Shown here: piece by piece, positions 1 through 9,051 of the stretch
Numbering within the stretch: position 1 is the stretch's first letter
Layout of the letters: each line of letters starts with the position of its first letter
Assembly: GCF_900103665.1 (NCBI RefSeq)
Contig: NZ_FNGY01000012.1
Location: 1 to 64,000 of the forward strand
DNA length: 64,000 nt
Origin: Pedobacter steynii
GTDB lineage: Bacteria; Bacteroidota; Bacteroidia; Sphingobacteriales; Sphingobacteriaceae
Reading direction: 5' to 3'
Notes under the pieces: model-generated
What the model saw: the letters and a program-made list of their open reading frames with translations, nothing else
What the model was told of the DNA's origin: nothing
The model's database searches: none
Program-made: the position numbers and the translations under genes

Positions 1-46
1 CTTGAGAAACTATATCGAGCTTCTCCTCAAATGTGTGTTTTGCCAT
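1..46 (-). CDS. Transposase OrfA, N-terminal fragment (cut by window edge)
   Basis: An ATG on the minus strand at 46-44 opens a frame reading MAKHTFEEKLDIVSQ before the window ends. This F-x-x-K-x-x-I-V pattern is typical of the helix-turn-helix N terminus of IS3-family OrfA proteins. The start lies just inside the putative IS terminus, as expected. The gene is cut by the window edge, not shown to be broken. Confidence 0.6.
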   Translation of the reverse strand, partial: MAKHTFEEKLDIVSQ

Positions 47-94
47 AAATGATAAACCCCAAAAGTTTTTGTCCAACTTTTGGGGTTCACTTCA
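1..94 (-). mobile_element. End of an IS3-family (IS150-like) insertion sequence
   Basis: Read on the minus strand from position 94 inward, the DNA begins TGAAGTGAACCCC and continues to AGTTGGACA (complement of 70-94). This resembles the terminal inverted repeats of IS150-type IS3 elements as I recall them. Just inside lies a perfect 13-bp inverted repeat (55-67 with 75-87), followed by the start of a transposase-like reading frame. Only the left end is in the window, so the other terminus and the target-site duplication cannot be checked. The element stops about 30 bp from the 3' end of msrA. Family assignment rests on terminal sequence and on 15 residues of protein, so it is likely but not proven. 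Confidence 0.7.
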
Positions 95-126
95 ATCCAA
101 ACCGCTTTTAACTTTTAGCCGTTATT

Positions 127-735
127 TTACTGCTTCAGCTTTGCTTTAAATATTTTTTCCAGCTTTTCCAGTTTAGGAAGGATCACCATGCGGCAATAAG
201 GCTGGCTTCCATTTTTATTAAAATAATCCTGGTGATAGTTCTCTGCCACGTAAAAGGTCGCGGCTTTATTGATTGCGGTAACCACCGGTTTTCCAAAAGC
301 ATGAGTATCATTCAGTTCTTTTTTATATTTCTCCGCAATTTGTTTCTGTTCCTCGTTGTGGTAGAAAACCACTGAACGGTACTGAGTGCCCACATCTGCC
401 CCCTGTCGGTTTAAGGTAGTTGGATCATGGCTCTTCCAGAAAACCTCTAAAAGTTCATCGTATTTAATTTTAAGCGGGTCATAAGTCACCTCAATTACTT
501 CTGCGTGTCCGGTTGTTCCGGTACAGACATCTTCATAAGAAGGGTTGGCTACATCTCCACCCTCATAACCTGATCTCACACTGCTGACTCCGTCAAGTCG
601 CTGGAAAAGCGCTTCTGAACACCAGAAACATCCCATTCCAAACGTTGCTTTCTGTAATTTTTTAGACTGTGCATCAGCCTGGTCTGCTGACAATGCTGAT
701 AAGAGAATTAGGACCATAATTGATAAATACTTCAT
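127..735 (-). CDS. msrA: Peptide-methionine (S)-S-oxide reductase MsrA, exported
   Basis: It reduces methionine-S-sulfoxide in oxidised proteins. With the start at 735 the protein has 202 residues: a signal peptide (MKYLSIMVLILLSALS...ADAQ), then the MsrA domain. The catalytic motif GCFWC is at residues 35-39, with C36 as the nucleophile. The family pattern continues with YEGGDVANPSYEDVCTGTTGHAEVIEV and YHQDYFNKNGSQPYC. A longer frame from 762 would place nine residues before the signal peptide, so the internal ATG is preferred. The signal peptide implies repair in the periplasm or outer envelope. An IS end lies just downstream, with no sign of damage to the gene. Confidence 0.93.
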   Translation of the reverse strand: MKYLSIMVLILLSALSADQADAQSKKLQKATFGMGCFWCSEALFQRLDGVSSVRSGYEGGDVANPSYEDVCTGTTGHAEVIEVTYDPLKIKYDELLEVFWKSHDPTTLNRQGADVGTQYRSVVFYHNEEQKQIAEKYKKELNDTHAFGKPVVTAINKAATFYVAENYHQDYFNKNGSQPYCRMVILPKLEKLEKIFKAKLKQ

Positions 736-984
736 GATTTTAAATACAAGTTGAAAAAACACTTTTCAAGATATATTACGTAAGAGCAGGCTTTATAGTT
801 TTTTACAGGATGCCCTTCGTAATCTAAATTACATTTGACTGATAATTTGATTTTTTAGTCAGAAAAATGTGCATAACTTAATCTATTTATTTGCAGAACG
901 TTACGCAAGATAAGTATTGTTATTTAACGTTTATTAACAATTCTTTCTTAAATTTATACTGTTAATACCTATAAATAAATCAAT

Positions 985-1947
985 ATGTCAACACCTTATA
1001 TTCCAAGTTTAGACCTGAGCTCTTACATCGATGGCGATGAAGCACAGCGTAAAAAGTTCTCTGACGAATTAGGCAGGGCCTTCAATGATTCTGGTTTTGT
1101 AACCATCACTAATCATGGTGTAAGTCAGGAGTTAATTGATAAGCTATACAAAAATATTCAGGCAGTTTTTGGACTGAGCCCGGAGCAGAAAAAGAAATAC
1201 GAAAAGGTGGAACTTGCCGGTCAGCGCGGATACACTAGTCCGGGAAAGGAAACGGCTAAAGGTGCTAAAACTGCCGATCTGAAAGAATTCTGGCAGATTG
1301 GTCAGGAAGTGACTGATGGTGATGTGATCAAAGCAGAATATCCTGATAATGAGGCATTAGAAGAGCTTCCTGAATTCAATGAAGTAACCCGGGAAATCTA
1401 TCGGCGACTGGAAGATAATGGTAAACATCTTTTACGTGCCATTGCTACCTACCTGTCCCTGCCAATAGATTATTTCGATAAACATGTACATAACGGTAAT
1501 TCGATCCTGAGAGGAATCCATTATTTCCCGATCGAAAATCCGGATGCTTTACCTGATGATGCAGTTCGTGCAGGAGCACATGAAGACATCAACCTGATTA
1601 CTTTATTGATCGGTGCAAGTGCCGACGGATTAGAAGTTCTGACCCGTAGTAATGAATGGCTGCCAATCAAAGCAGGTCATACCGATATCGTAGTAAATGT
1701 TGGAGATATGTTACAACGTTTAACGAATAATAAATTGCGTTCTACTACGCATAGGGTGGTAAATCCACCACGTGAACTGATGAAAACTTCCCGCTTCTCT
1801 GTTCCTTTCTTCTTACATCCACGTTCAGATATGGATTTAACAAGTCTGGATTCTACAATTGACGAGGCACATCCGAAGGTATATGAAGATATGACTGCAG
1901 GAGAATATCTTGACGAGCGTTTAAGAGAAATCGGATTAAAGAAATAA
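985..1947 (+). CDS. 2-oxoglutarate/Fe(II) oxygenase, isopenicillin N synthase-like
   Basis: A 320-residue non-haem iron dioxygenase of the IPNS/2OG-Fe(II) family. The N-terminal DIOX_N region (about 5-125) is followed by the jelly-roll core. The iron ligands are H199 and D201 (AHED) and H256 (THRV), and R270-x-S272 would bind the 2-oxoglutarate carboxylate. All key residues are present, so the enzyme should be active. The substrate cannot be read from the sequence, and Bacteroidota homologues are usually annotated only as isopenicillin N synthase family. It is monocistronic, followed by a strong terminator. Confidence 0.85.
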   Translation: MSTPYIPSLDLSSYIDGDEAQRKKFSDELGRAFNDSGFVTITNHGVSQELIDKLYKNIQAVFGLSPEQKKKYEKVELAGQRGYTSPGKETAKGAKTADLKEFWQIGQEVTDGDVIKAEYPDNEALEELPEFNEVTREIYRRLEDNGKHLLRAIATYLSLPIDYFDKHVHNGNSILRGIHYFPIENPDALPDDAVRAGAHEDINLITLLIGASADGLEVLTRSNEWLPIKAGHTDIVVNVGDMLQRLTNNKLRSTTHRVVNPPRELMKTSRFSVPFFLHPRSDMDLTSLDSTIDEAHPKVYEDMTAGEYLDERLREIGLKK

Positions 1948-1966
1948 TCCATTTTCGATGAGCTAT

Positions 1967-2001
1967 AAAAGGGTCCTTAATGAAAGTTAGGGACCCTTTT
2001 T
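1967..2001 (+). terminator. Rho-independent terminator after the oxygenase gene
   Basis: AAAAGGGTCC pairs with GGACCCTTTT (1967-1976 with 1991-2000) around a 14-nt loop and is followed by T. It is A-rich upstream and may act in both directions for the convergent DUF1579 gene. Confidence 0.85.
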
Positions 2002-2028
2002 GTTAAAGTTCAGAGAAAGAATTCAAGC

Positions 2029-2601
2029 TTATTTTTTTCTTGAATATTTGATCTCCATGTTTTTCATTTCTTTGCCGTCCATGTTACAGTACATTTCCAG
2101 AATTTGGTTGTTGTCATCCACAAACTTCATCACCTGACGAATGTTCGTGTCTTTCCCAGTCATCGGATCTACACAGGTGCCCTTAAAGTTGATCGACTTA
2201 GAGGCGTCATCCCAGGTGCCATCCATGTGCATGATGCCTGTACCCATGTTGTCTACCCAGGTGCTGACGAAAGCTTTTTTTGAATTGTCATAGCCCGTAA
2301 TGCTCATTCCTTCAAATGGCATTCCCATCATGGTTCCTTTAAAAATACATTTTTGATAACGGCCGCCCATAATCATTGAATTTTCTGAGCTCCCTTTACT
2401 TTTTTCCGGGGCTGCTCCGGGTACCATCCACATTGTTACTTCTGCATCCCATTGCCCATTATCTTTAGCCATCATTTTGTGGACATCGCCAGGGGTCATA
2501 TAGGCTTGCCATGCTTTCATCATAGCATCGTCCTGTGCCTGAACCCGGCAGGTTGTGACAAGCATCAGCAATGCCACAACAGTTAATGTTAATTTTTTCA
2601 T
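2029..2601 (-). CDS. Exported DUF1579 family protein
   Basis: 190 residues from the ATG at 2601, beginning with the signal peptide MKKLTLTVVALLMLVTTCRVQAQ. The mature part (MAKDNGQWDAEVTMWM...GGRYQKCIFKGTMMGMPFEGMSITGYDN...YCNMDGKEMKNMEIKYSRKK) matches the DUF1579 pattern as I remember it. This is a small beta-rich family without a known reaction. The frame extends upstream to 2688, but the signal peptide fixes the start. It lies 49 nt downstream of the serine hydrolase on the same strand and may share its transcript. Confidence 0.8.
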   Translation of the reverse strand: MKKLTLTVVALLMLVTTCRVQAQDDAMMKAWQAYMTPGDVHKMMAKDNGQWDAEVTMWMVPGAAPEKSKGSSENSMIMGGRYQKCIFKGTMMGMPFEGMSITGYDNSKKAFVSTWVDNMGTGIMHMDGTWDDASKSINFKGTCVDPMTGKDTNIRQVMKFVDDNNQILEMYCNMDGKEMKNMEIKYSRKK

Positions 2602-2650
2602 TAGTATATGGTTTTGTATGGTCCTAACTAATTTACGAAAAAATAAATCA

Positions 2651-4468
2651 TTAATTACTACCCAATTGTATCGCTCTGTAAATTGCATCCTGAATTCTTG
2701 GTCGGATTTTCATGTTGCCTAATTTTTCTGATACTGAGGGGTTTACCCTGTTGGATAGAAAGATATATACCAGGCCTTTTGCGGGATCTACCCATACACA
2801 GGTCCCTGTATATCCCGTATGTCCATAGGTTTGTGGGGAGGCCAGTTCTGAGGGGTATTTCTTGCTTGCATCCGGATCCCAGCGGTCAAAGCCCAATCCT
2901 CTTCTGCTCACATCGGATTGCTTTTGAGTGAAAAGGTCTACGGTTTGTGGTTGAAAATAACGGTTGCCACCATAGGTGCCTTTATTTAGCAGCATTTGGT
3001 AAATGATCGCCACGTCGTTTGCGCTGGCAAATAAACCTGCGTGTCCGGAAACGCCTCCTGCCAATGCAGCGCCCTGGTCATGTACATAGCCTTCCAGTAA
3101 GGTTTTCCTGAAATAGGTGTCCTGTTCTGTAGGGACGATCTGATCTTTGGTAAAGCGGTTTCGGGGCAGGAAGCCTGCGGTTTGCATGCCTAGCGGTTTG
3201 TAGAAATTATCCCATACATAGGTGTCGAGTGGAATTCCACTCAGGCGTTCGGAAATTTCTTTCATGACATACATGCTGATGTCGCTGTATACATACTTTC
3301 CGCGGGTTTGAATCGGAGAGTTTAACATTTTGGGCCACATGAAATCTTTGAAGAACCCTTTTTTGATGTAATAGAAGTCGGCTACTTTGGTCGGGTAAGC
3401 AGTACTGGAATCCCTGCTGTAATCTCCTGATTTTACGAAATTGTGAAATGGGATATAGGGAATGAAACCTGCCTGATGCAGCATCACTTCACGAACTTTA
3501 ATGTTGTTCATAGGTGATAATCTTGCTTTAGGGATATAGGCTCCGATATTGGTATCCAGGTTCAGTTTGTGTTCTTCAAAAAGACGCATTACCGTTGGGG
3601 TGGTGGCGGTGGTTTTGGTTAAGGAAGCCAGATCAAAAATGTCCGTTACTTTTTCAGGGAGTCCATTGTTGTAGGTATGGTTTCCATAGGCTTTATTGAA
3701 AACGACCTTTCCGTCTTTGGCAACCAGCACTACAATTCCTGGAGCTGCCTGCGCGCGGATGGCTTCGTTGGCGATGTTGTCTATTTCTTTCAGGTTGTCT
3801 GAGTTGATGCCTGCGTCTTCCGGAAGTGTATACTTTAAGCGGGTAGGCATGGTCAGGCTTCCTGATCCTGTTGTATATTTTGGCGAATAATTGGCCGTTA
3901 GCTTTTTGCTGATGCCAATTCCGCCAAAAATCATTTGAGGAATGGTAGCGGCCGCTTCCTCATTGTTTTGGTTGGCCCATATGAGCGGTGCACTGAGTCC
4001 ATCGAAGGAAAGCAGACTTCCGGTTTCCCCGAATAAGGAAATGATAATTTTTTTACTTTTTGCCAGGCTATTGATGAAACTGGTATTTCTGGGATCGTTG
4101 GTTGCGGAGACAGGAAGGGAGATGATGATCAGGTTGAAATATTTAAGGTCATCTTCCAGGTCGTTTAATGTGGTTGAGCTTAAATACTGATCCGAAGAGA
4201 AGCTGCTTACTTTGGCGTATTTGTTCAACAGGCTGTCGAATGTGGTATGAAAGGTAAAACCAAGGCTGACCGAGGCAATGTTCTTTTTATCCAGGTCGAT
4301 CAAAGGAATGGTGTTTTCCTGGTTGTTCAGCAATACGGTATTGCTGCTGATGGTACGAAGAAGAGATAGTTGTTGTTGGTTTTGCTGGTGATTCTGCGCA
4401 CAGGCATTGAAGGTAAATAAGGCAATGAAACTGGTGGCAATGATCCCTGCAAGGTTATTTTTTCTCAT
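2651..4468 (-). CDS. Serine beta-lactamase-like hydrolase lipoprotein with GH3 C-domain remnant
   Basis: 605 residues from the ATG at 4468. The N terminus is a lipoprotein signal (ALFTFNAC, lipobox Cys about 23). Residues 30-200 (VLLNNQENTIPLIDLDKK..., IIISLFGETGSLLSF...IWANQNNEEAAA) resemble the C-terminal domain of GH3 glycosidases. Residues 210-600 form a class C beta-lactamase-like domain with S-L-T-K (about 282-285), YSD and HTG motifs. Bacteroidota often encode a full GH3-beta-lactamase fusion of about 1000 residues. Here the GH3 catalytic barrel is missing, although the signal peptide is in place. It overlaps the upstream amidohydrolase by 14 bp, so the two are co-transcribed. A role in peptidoglycan turnover is plausible but inferred. 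Confidence 0.85.
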   Translation of the reverse strand: MRKNNLAGIIATSFIALFTFNACAQNHQQNQQQLSLLRTISSNTVLLNNQENTIPLIDLDKKNIASVSLGFTFHTTFDSLLNKYAKVSSFSSDQYLSSTTLNDLEDDLKYFNLIIISLPVSATNDPRNTSFINSLAKSKKIIISLFGETGSLLSFDGLSAPLIWANQNNEEAAATIPQMIFGGIGISKKLTANYSPKYTTGSGSLTMPTRLKYTLPEDAGINSDNLKEIDNIANEAIRAQAAPGIVVLVAKDGKVVFNKAYGNHTYNNGLPEKVTDIFDLASLTKTTATTPTVMRLFEEHKLNLDTNIGAYIPKARLSPMNNIKVREVMLHQAGFIPYIPFHNFVKSGDYSRDSSTAYPTKVADFYYIKKGFFKDFMWPKMLNSPIQTRGKYVYSDISMYVMKEISERLSGIPLDTYVWDNFYKPLGMQTAGFLPRNRFTKDQIVPTEQDTYFRKTLLEGYVHDQGAALAGGVSGHAGLFASANDVAIIYQMLLNKGTYGGNRYFQPQTVDLFTQKQSDVSRRGLGFDRWDPDASKKYPSELASPQTYGHTGYTGTCVWVDPAKGLVYIFLSNRVNPSVSEKLGNMKIRPRIQDAIYRAIQLGSN

Positions 4469-6089
4469 ATACTTTTTCTCCGTTAACATAGGTTTTTAAT
4501 ACTTGTGTGTTTAATATTTTTGAAGGGTCGCTTTTCATCAGGTCCTGATCAAGAATGATGAAATCTGCAAATTTCCCTATTTCAATGCTTCCTTTTTCTT
4601 TTTCTTCAAAGTTTGCTTTCGCCGCCCAAACGGTCATGCCCCTCAGTGCTTCTTCTCGGCTCAGTGCATTTTCCATTTGGAAACCTCCTGCAGGATAATT
4701 TTTTGAATCTTTTCTAACTGTTGCCGCATAAAATGTGAAGATAGGGTTGATGTCTTCTACCGGGAAATCTGTGCCCAAAGGTAACCAACCATTTTGTTGC
4801 ATCAATTGTTTGTAAGCATAAGCACCTTTTATCCGCTCCTTGCCCAAGCGATCGCCAGCCCAATACATATCGGAGGTAGCATGGGTAGGCTGAACAGAAG
4901 GGACTATATTGGCGCTGCCAAAAAGCCCGAAATCTTCAGGGGCAACCACCTGTGCGTGTTCTATCCGCCAGCGCTTGTCGTTTTTTCCGCCAAGGACTTT
5001 GTTGTAGATTTTCAGGATACTGCGGTTGGCCGAATCGCCGATCGCATGGGTGCACATCTGAAAATTGTGTTTGGCGATCTTTTCTGCAATTTCTTCAAAA
5101 TGCTTTGGGTTGCTGAGCATAAAGCCTGTTTTATTCGGCATGTCATGATATGGATGCAATAGGCAGGCGCCTCTGGAACCCAAGGCTCCGTCCGCGTAAA
5201 CTTTAAAGGCACGCACATTAAGGCGGTCGGTTTTTATCGCCCCGCGACTAAATAAATAGGTGTAATTCGGCTCGCTATCTGACAGCATCAGGTATAAACG
5301 CATTTTTAAGCTTTTTGATGCATGGAGTTTTTCAACGAGGCTAACCAGGCTGGCATCAACCCCGCAATCGTCAATGGTGGTGAGCCCGGCGGCGAAACAT
5401 TTGGCCTGAGCATCCAGTAAAATTTTTTCTGCCTGTGAAGCTGTTGATTCCGGGATTTTACGGTTGACAAGGTCTACGGCATTGTCTATTAGTAGTCCGG
5501 TCAGTTTTCCGTTGTTTTCCACAATTTCTCCACCGGTGAGTGCGTAGCTCCCGGTAATTCCGGCAGTGGTCAGTGCTTTTTGATTGGCCACCGCGGCATG
5601 TCCGTCTATTCTGGTGAGTAATACCGGGCGGTCAGGAAAGAGGAGGTCAAGTTGCGCTTTGTCTGGAAATTGTTTATCTGTCCAGTCGTTCTGATCCCAG
5701 CCTCTGCCAATCAGCCAGCCTTCTGGATGGGTTGTTGCAAATTGACTCAGGCGTTGTGTAACTTCCTCCCAGCTGCCGGTACCCCTCAGGTCGGCGGTTT
5801 GCAAGCTTTCCCCGTAGCCGAAAAAATGGGCATGTGCATCAATGAAGCCAGGGTAGACGCTTTTTCCGGCAACATCGACTTCTGCTGTCGCTTTGAATTG
5901 CTTTCTGATCCTGGCACTGCTTCCGACCCCGATAATTCTGCCATCTTTCACCGCAAAGGCTTCTGCAGTGTCAAATTTCTCATTTACAGTATAAACCTTG
6001 CCATTGTAGACAATTAAATCTGCTTTTTGAGCGTTGCAGCTGGTGAAAAGCAGGCTTGTGATGGTTAGGGTTGCGAGGAGATTTTTCAT
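4455..6089 (-). CDS. Amidohydrolase family 3 lipoprotein (YtcJ-like)
   Basis: 544 residues with a lipoprotein signal (LLFTSC). The metal-dependent TIM barrel shows DAHAHF as the first metal motif. Further along are the RIDGHAAVANQKAL stretch, the RIEHAQ motif and GTDFPVEDINPIFTFYAATVRK, all typical of the YtcJ/amidohydrolase-3 group. A C-terminal composite domain returns (KFADFIILDQDLM). Family members hydrolyse amide or formamide bonds, and the substrate here is not evident. It is the first gene of a leftward set with the serine hydrolase (14-bp overlap) and probably the DUF1579 gene. Confidence 0.88.
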   Translation of the reverse strand: MKNLLATLTITSLLFTSCNAQKADLIVYNGKVYTVNEKFDTAEAFAVKDGRIIGVGSSARIRKQFKATAEVDVAGKSVYPGFIDAHAHFFGYGESLQTADLRGTGSWEEVTQRLSQFATTHPEGWLIGRGWDQNDWTDKQFPDKAQLDLLFPDRPVLLTRIDGHAAVANQKALTTAGITGSYALTGGEIVENNGKLTGLLIDNAVDLVNRKIPESTASQAEKILLDAQAKCFAAGLTTIDDCGVDASLVSLVEKLHASKSLKMRLYLMLSDSEPNYTYLFSRGAIKTDRLNVRAFKVYADGALGSRGACLLHPYHDMPNKTGFMLSNPKHFEEIAEKIAKHNFQMCTHAIGDSANRSILKIYNKVLGGKNDKRWRIEHAQVVAPEDFGLFGSANIVPSVQPTHATSDMYWAGDRLGKERIKGAYAYKQLMQQNGWLPLGTDFPVEDINPIFTFYAATVRKDSKNYPAGGFQMENALSREEALRGMTVWAAKANFEEKEKGSIEIGKFADFIILDQDLMKSDPSKILNTQVLKTYVNGEKVYEKK

Positions 6090-6439
6090 TAATATAGATT
6101 TTTGTGGTGACCTTGATGTCCCTGGCTGATCTGTCAGATCATGTTGGTTTCATAAGTTAAAGATAGAAAAAGGAACAATGAAAACGAGAAGTGTATCGTT
6201 GTGCGAGGATTCTAAAGAATTTTGCTATTTTGAAGAATAAAACTAGCGATGAAGGCTTGATAACAATGAAACCATCATCGGGGATACTGCTTAAAGACAG
6301 TCACTAATATGCTGATGATCGCTTCATAACCGCTAAAAAACAAATAAATTTTAATGAAAAAGACAAATTATATACAAATGAAAAACAAGGATTGAGGCTT
6401 ATTTTCCTTAAATTAGCCACCTTTACCAGCGAGAAATAA
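6090..6439. other. 350-nt divergent intergenic region
   Basis: It separates the leftward amidohydrolase operon from rightward mutL and should hold both promoters. It is A+T-rich with no convincing small gene. No clear TAnnTTTG box is seen close to the mutL ATG, and no strong palindrome was noticed. Confidence 0.6.
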
Positions 6440-8296
6440 ATGTCAGATATAATACAACTTTTACCGGATAGTGTTGCCAACCAGATCGCAGCCGGAGAGG
6501 TGGTGCAACGACCGGCATCAGCCGTGAAAGAGCTTTTGGAGAATGCGATAGATGCAGGTGCAAACAAGATACAGTTAATTTTAAAAGATGGCGGCAAAGG
6601 CTTAATCCAGGTGATTGACAATGGCTGTGGAATGAGTGTTACAGATGCACGTATGTGTTTTGAACGCCATGCAACTTCTAAAGTTCGTAAAGCCGAAGAC
6701 TTGTTTGCCATCCGTACGATGGGCTTCAGAGGGGAGGCAATGGCTTCTATTGCCGCGATTTCCCAGGTAGAAATGAAAACCCGCAGGCATGAAGATGAAC
6801 TGGGAACGATGGTGGAAATCGAAGGCTCTGTTTTTCTGAAACAAGAACCGGTGGCGACCGCTGAAGGAACAAGCATCAGCATCAAAAATCTGTTCTATAA
6901 TACTCCGGCAAGAAGAAATTTTCTGAAGAGTAATCCGGCAGAAATGCGTCATGTGCTGGAAGAATTTCAAAGGGTATCGCTGGCCAATCCTACGATTGCC
7001 TTTAGTCTGCATCATGATGGTGTAGAGATTTTCCGCCTGCCTTCTTCTGTTTTGAAACAACGAATAGTCCATTTATTTGGAAATAATTATAACCAGCGAT
7101 TGATTCCCGTAGAAGAAGAAACGAGCATCATCAACCTGAAAGGATTTATTGGAAAACCTGAGTTTGCCAAGAAAACCCGCGGGGAGCAGTTTTTCTTTGT
7201 CAACAATCGCTATATCAGGGATACTTATCTGAACCATGCGGTCAATAAGGCTTATGAAGACCTGTTGCCGGATGATCATTTTCCTTTGTATGTGTTATTC
7301 ATTGACATCGACCCGGCAAAGATCGATGTAAACGTGCATCCGACAAAAACAGAGATCAAATACCTGGATGAAAAATCTATTTATGCGATCTTGCATTCGG
7401 CGGTAAAACGGTCGATCGGTAGGTTTAACATTAGCCCAACGATTGATTTTGATCAGGAAACCGGATTCAGTGGAATGATTACCCATAAGGCGCCAGAAGA
7501 AATTGTGCCGCCAAGCATTAGCTTTAATCCGAATTTTAACCCTTTTGCTGAGGCAAGTCCGGCAAAGGAACCAACCGTATTTTCCAGGAATTCAAGTGCT
7601 GCAATTACGCCGAGTACTAAAAACTGGGGCTCATTATATGAGATTGCGAACCATACGGAAGCAGAACAGACTGCGATAGACTTGCCGGGAACGGCTCCTT
7701 TGCCTGATGATTCATTGGTTCCTGTGCAAAAACAACTGATGCAGCTACACAACCGTTACATCATTTCTCAGATTAAGTCGGGATTAATGTTGATTGATCA
7801 GCAGGCTGCGCATGAACGTATTCTTTATGAGCGTTTCAGCAAAAATCTGGAAGACCGTAAAGGTGCTTCTCAGCAAAGCCTTTTCCCCCAAACGGTAACT
7901 TTAAGTCCGAACGACTATGAGCTGGCAAAAAGCTTACTGGAAGACATTAAAAGTTTAGGTTTTGAAGTAAGAGAGTTCGGTAAAAATACGTTAATCATAG
8001 AGGGAATCCCTGTAGACCTGGGCAGCAACAATGTGCATGAAACAAAGTTGTTTGAACACCTGATCGAAGGGTTTAAAAATTCTCAGCAGGAACTGAAACT
8101 GGATAGAAGGGATGCCCTGGCTAAAAGTATGGCCAGAAATAGCGCCATTAAGAGCGGAACAGCATTGGGGCAACAGGAAATGAATACACTCATTGAGCAA
8201 CTTTTTGCCTGCCAAACTCCTAACTTTAGCATTAGTGGAAAGCCGGTGATTCAAACCATTGGCCTGACAGAATTAGATAAGAAATTTGATAAATAG
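6440..8296 (+). CDS. mutL: DNA mismatch repair protein MutL
   Basis: 618 residues. The N-terminal GHKL ATPase is intact: QIAAGEVVQRPASAVKELLENAIDAGA (catalytic Glu), DNGCGM and GFRGEAMASIAAIS. A linker (about 340-435) leads to the C-terminal dimerisation/endonuclease domain. There the metal motif reads DQQA-AH-E-RILY-E (453-464), with Gln where active MutL endonucleases have His in DQHA. The later C-P/N-H-G-R-P-type motif is replaced by CQTPNFSISGKP. Nicking activity is therefore uncertain. It heads the rightward cluster with the two rhomboids and the EEP protein; the next gene starts 5 nt after its stop. Confidence 0.95.
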   Translation: MSDIIQLLPDSVANQIAAGEVVQRPASAVKELLENAIDAGANKIQLILKDGGKGLIQVIDNGCGMSVTDARMCFERHATSKVRKAEDLFAIRTMGFRGEAMASIAAISQVEMKTRRHEDELGTMVEIEGSVFLKQEPVATAEGTSISIKNLFYNTPARRNFLKSNPAEMRHVLEEFQRVSLANPTIAFSLHHDGVEIFRLPSSVLKQRIVHLFGNNYNQRLIPVEEETSIINLKGFIGKPEFAKKTRGEQFFFVNNRYIRDTYLNHAVNKAYEDLLPDDHFPLYVLFIDIDPAKIDVNVHPTKTEIKYLDEKSIYAILHSAVKRSIGRFNISPTIDFDQETGFSGMITHKAPEEIVPPSISFNPNFNPFAEASPAKEPTVFSRNSSAAITPSTKNWGSLYEIANHTEAEQTAIDLPGTAPLPDDSLVPVQKQLMQLHNRYIISQIKSGLMLIDQQAAHERILYERFSKNLEDRKGASQQSLFPQTVTLSPNDYELAKSLLEDIKSLGFEVREFGKNTLIIEGIPVDLGSNNVHETKLFEHLIEGFKNSQQELKLDRRDALAKSMARNSAIKSGTALGQQEMNTLIEQLFACQTPNFSISGKPVIQTIGLTELDKKFDK

Positions 8297-8301
8297 ATAC
8301 C

Positions 8302-9051
8302 ATGAATAACATTCATATACCACCGGTAGTTAAAAACCTGCTCATTATTAATGTGCTGTTCTTTGTTGCTACCTACTTTTTGGCCAGCTCGATGGACTTA
8401 GGTCGTGTTTTAGGTGTCTATTATTTTGACTCGCCTTATTTTAGGGTGTGGCAGCTGATCACTTACATGTTTATGCATGGTGGTTTTGGACATATCTTTT
8501 TCAACATGTTTGCGCTATTCATGTTTGGAGGCGTTTTAGAAAGCAGATGGGGCGCGAAACGCTTCATTAACTTTTACCTGATCACAGGTTTGGGAGCGGT
8601 AGCACTTCAAATGGGTGTGCAAGCTTATGAAGTATATCAGATTACGGGCTCGGCTATTAATAATCCTGTAGCAGTCGATCTTGGAGCTACCATGGCTGCT
8701 AATATGGATGCAATAGCGATTCCTGGCATATCAGATATGGGTAAAAGTACTTTGATCGGAATTTACGGTTTTCCTATGGTAGGTGCTTCAGGAGCAATCT
8801 TCGGTTTATTAGTGGCTTTTGGAATGTTATACCCGAACACAGAAATGTACATCATGTTCATTCCTATCCCGGTAAAAGCTAAATATATCATTCCGGTCTA
8901 TATTCTGGCGGAACTTTCACTAGGTGTTGCCCGTGTTCCGGGCGATTCTATAGCCCATTATGCCCACCTTGGTGGTGCGTTGTTAGGCTTTATCCTGGTG
9001 AAATTATGGAAAGACAAGGATAACAACAGATTTTATAAGTATTATGAATAA
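8302..9051 (+). CDS. Rhomboid family intramembrane serine protease (first of two)
   Basis: 249 residues with about six membrane helices. Catalytic serine is S163 in GASGAIFG and catalytic histidine is H222 in AHLGGALLGF. The HGGFGHIFFNMF motif supplies the loop-1/helix-2 signature, so the protease should be active. A long insert between helices (about 105-150) is typical of Bacteroidota members. It follows mutL by 5 nt, and its last 8 bp overlap the next rhomboid, giving tight translational coupling. The substrate is unknown. Confidence 0.92.
   Translation: MNNIHIPPVVKNLLIINVLFFVATYFLASSMDLGRVLGVYYFDSPYFRVWQLITYMFMHGGFGHIFFNMFALFMFGGVLESRWGAKRFINFYLITGLGAVALQMGVQAYEVYQITGSAINNPVAVDLGATMAANMDAIAIPGISDMGKSTLIGIYGFPMVGASGAIFGLLVAFGMLYPNTEMYIMFIPIPVKAKYIIPVYILAELSLGVARVPGDSIAHYAHLGGALLGFILVKLWKDKDNNRFYKYYE

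Noticed and set aside
6304..6885. 193-residue minus-strand frame over the start of mutL
   Set aside because: It runs opposite the conserved MutL ATPase domain, with no family features or start signals.
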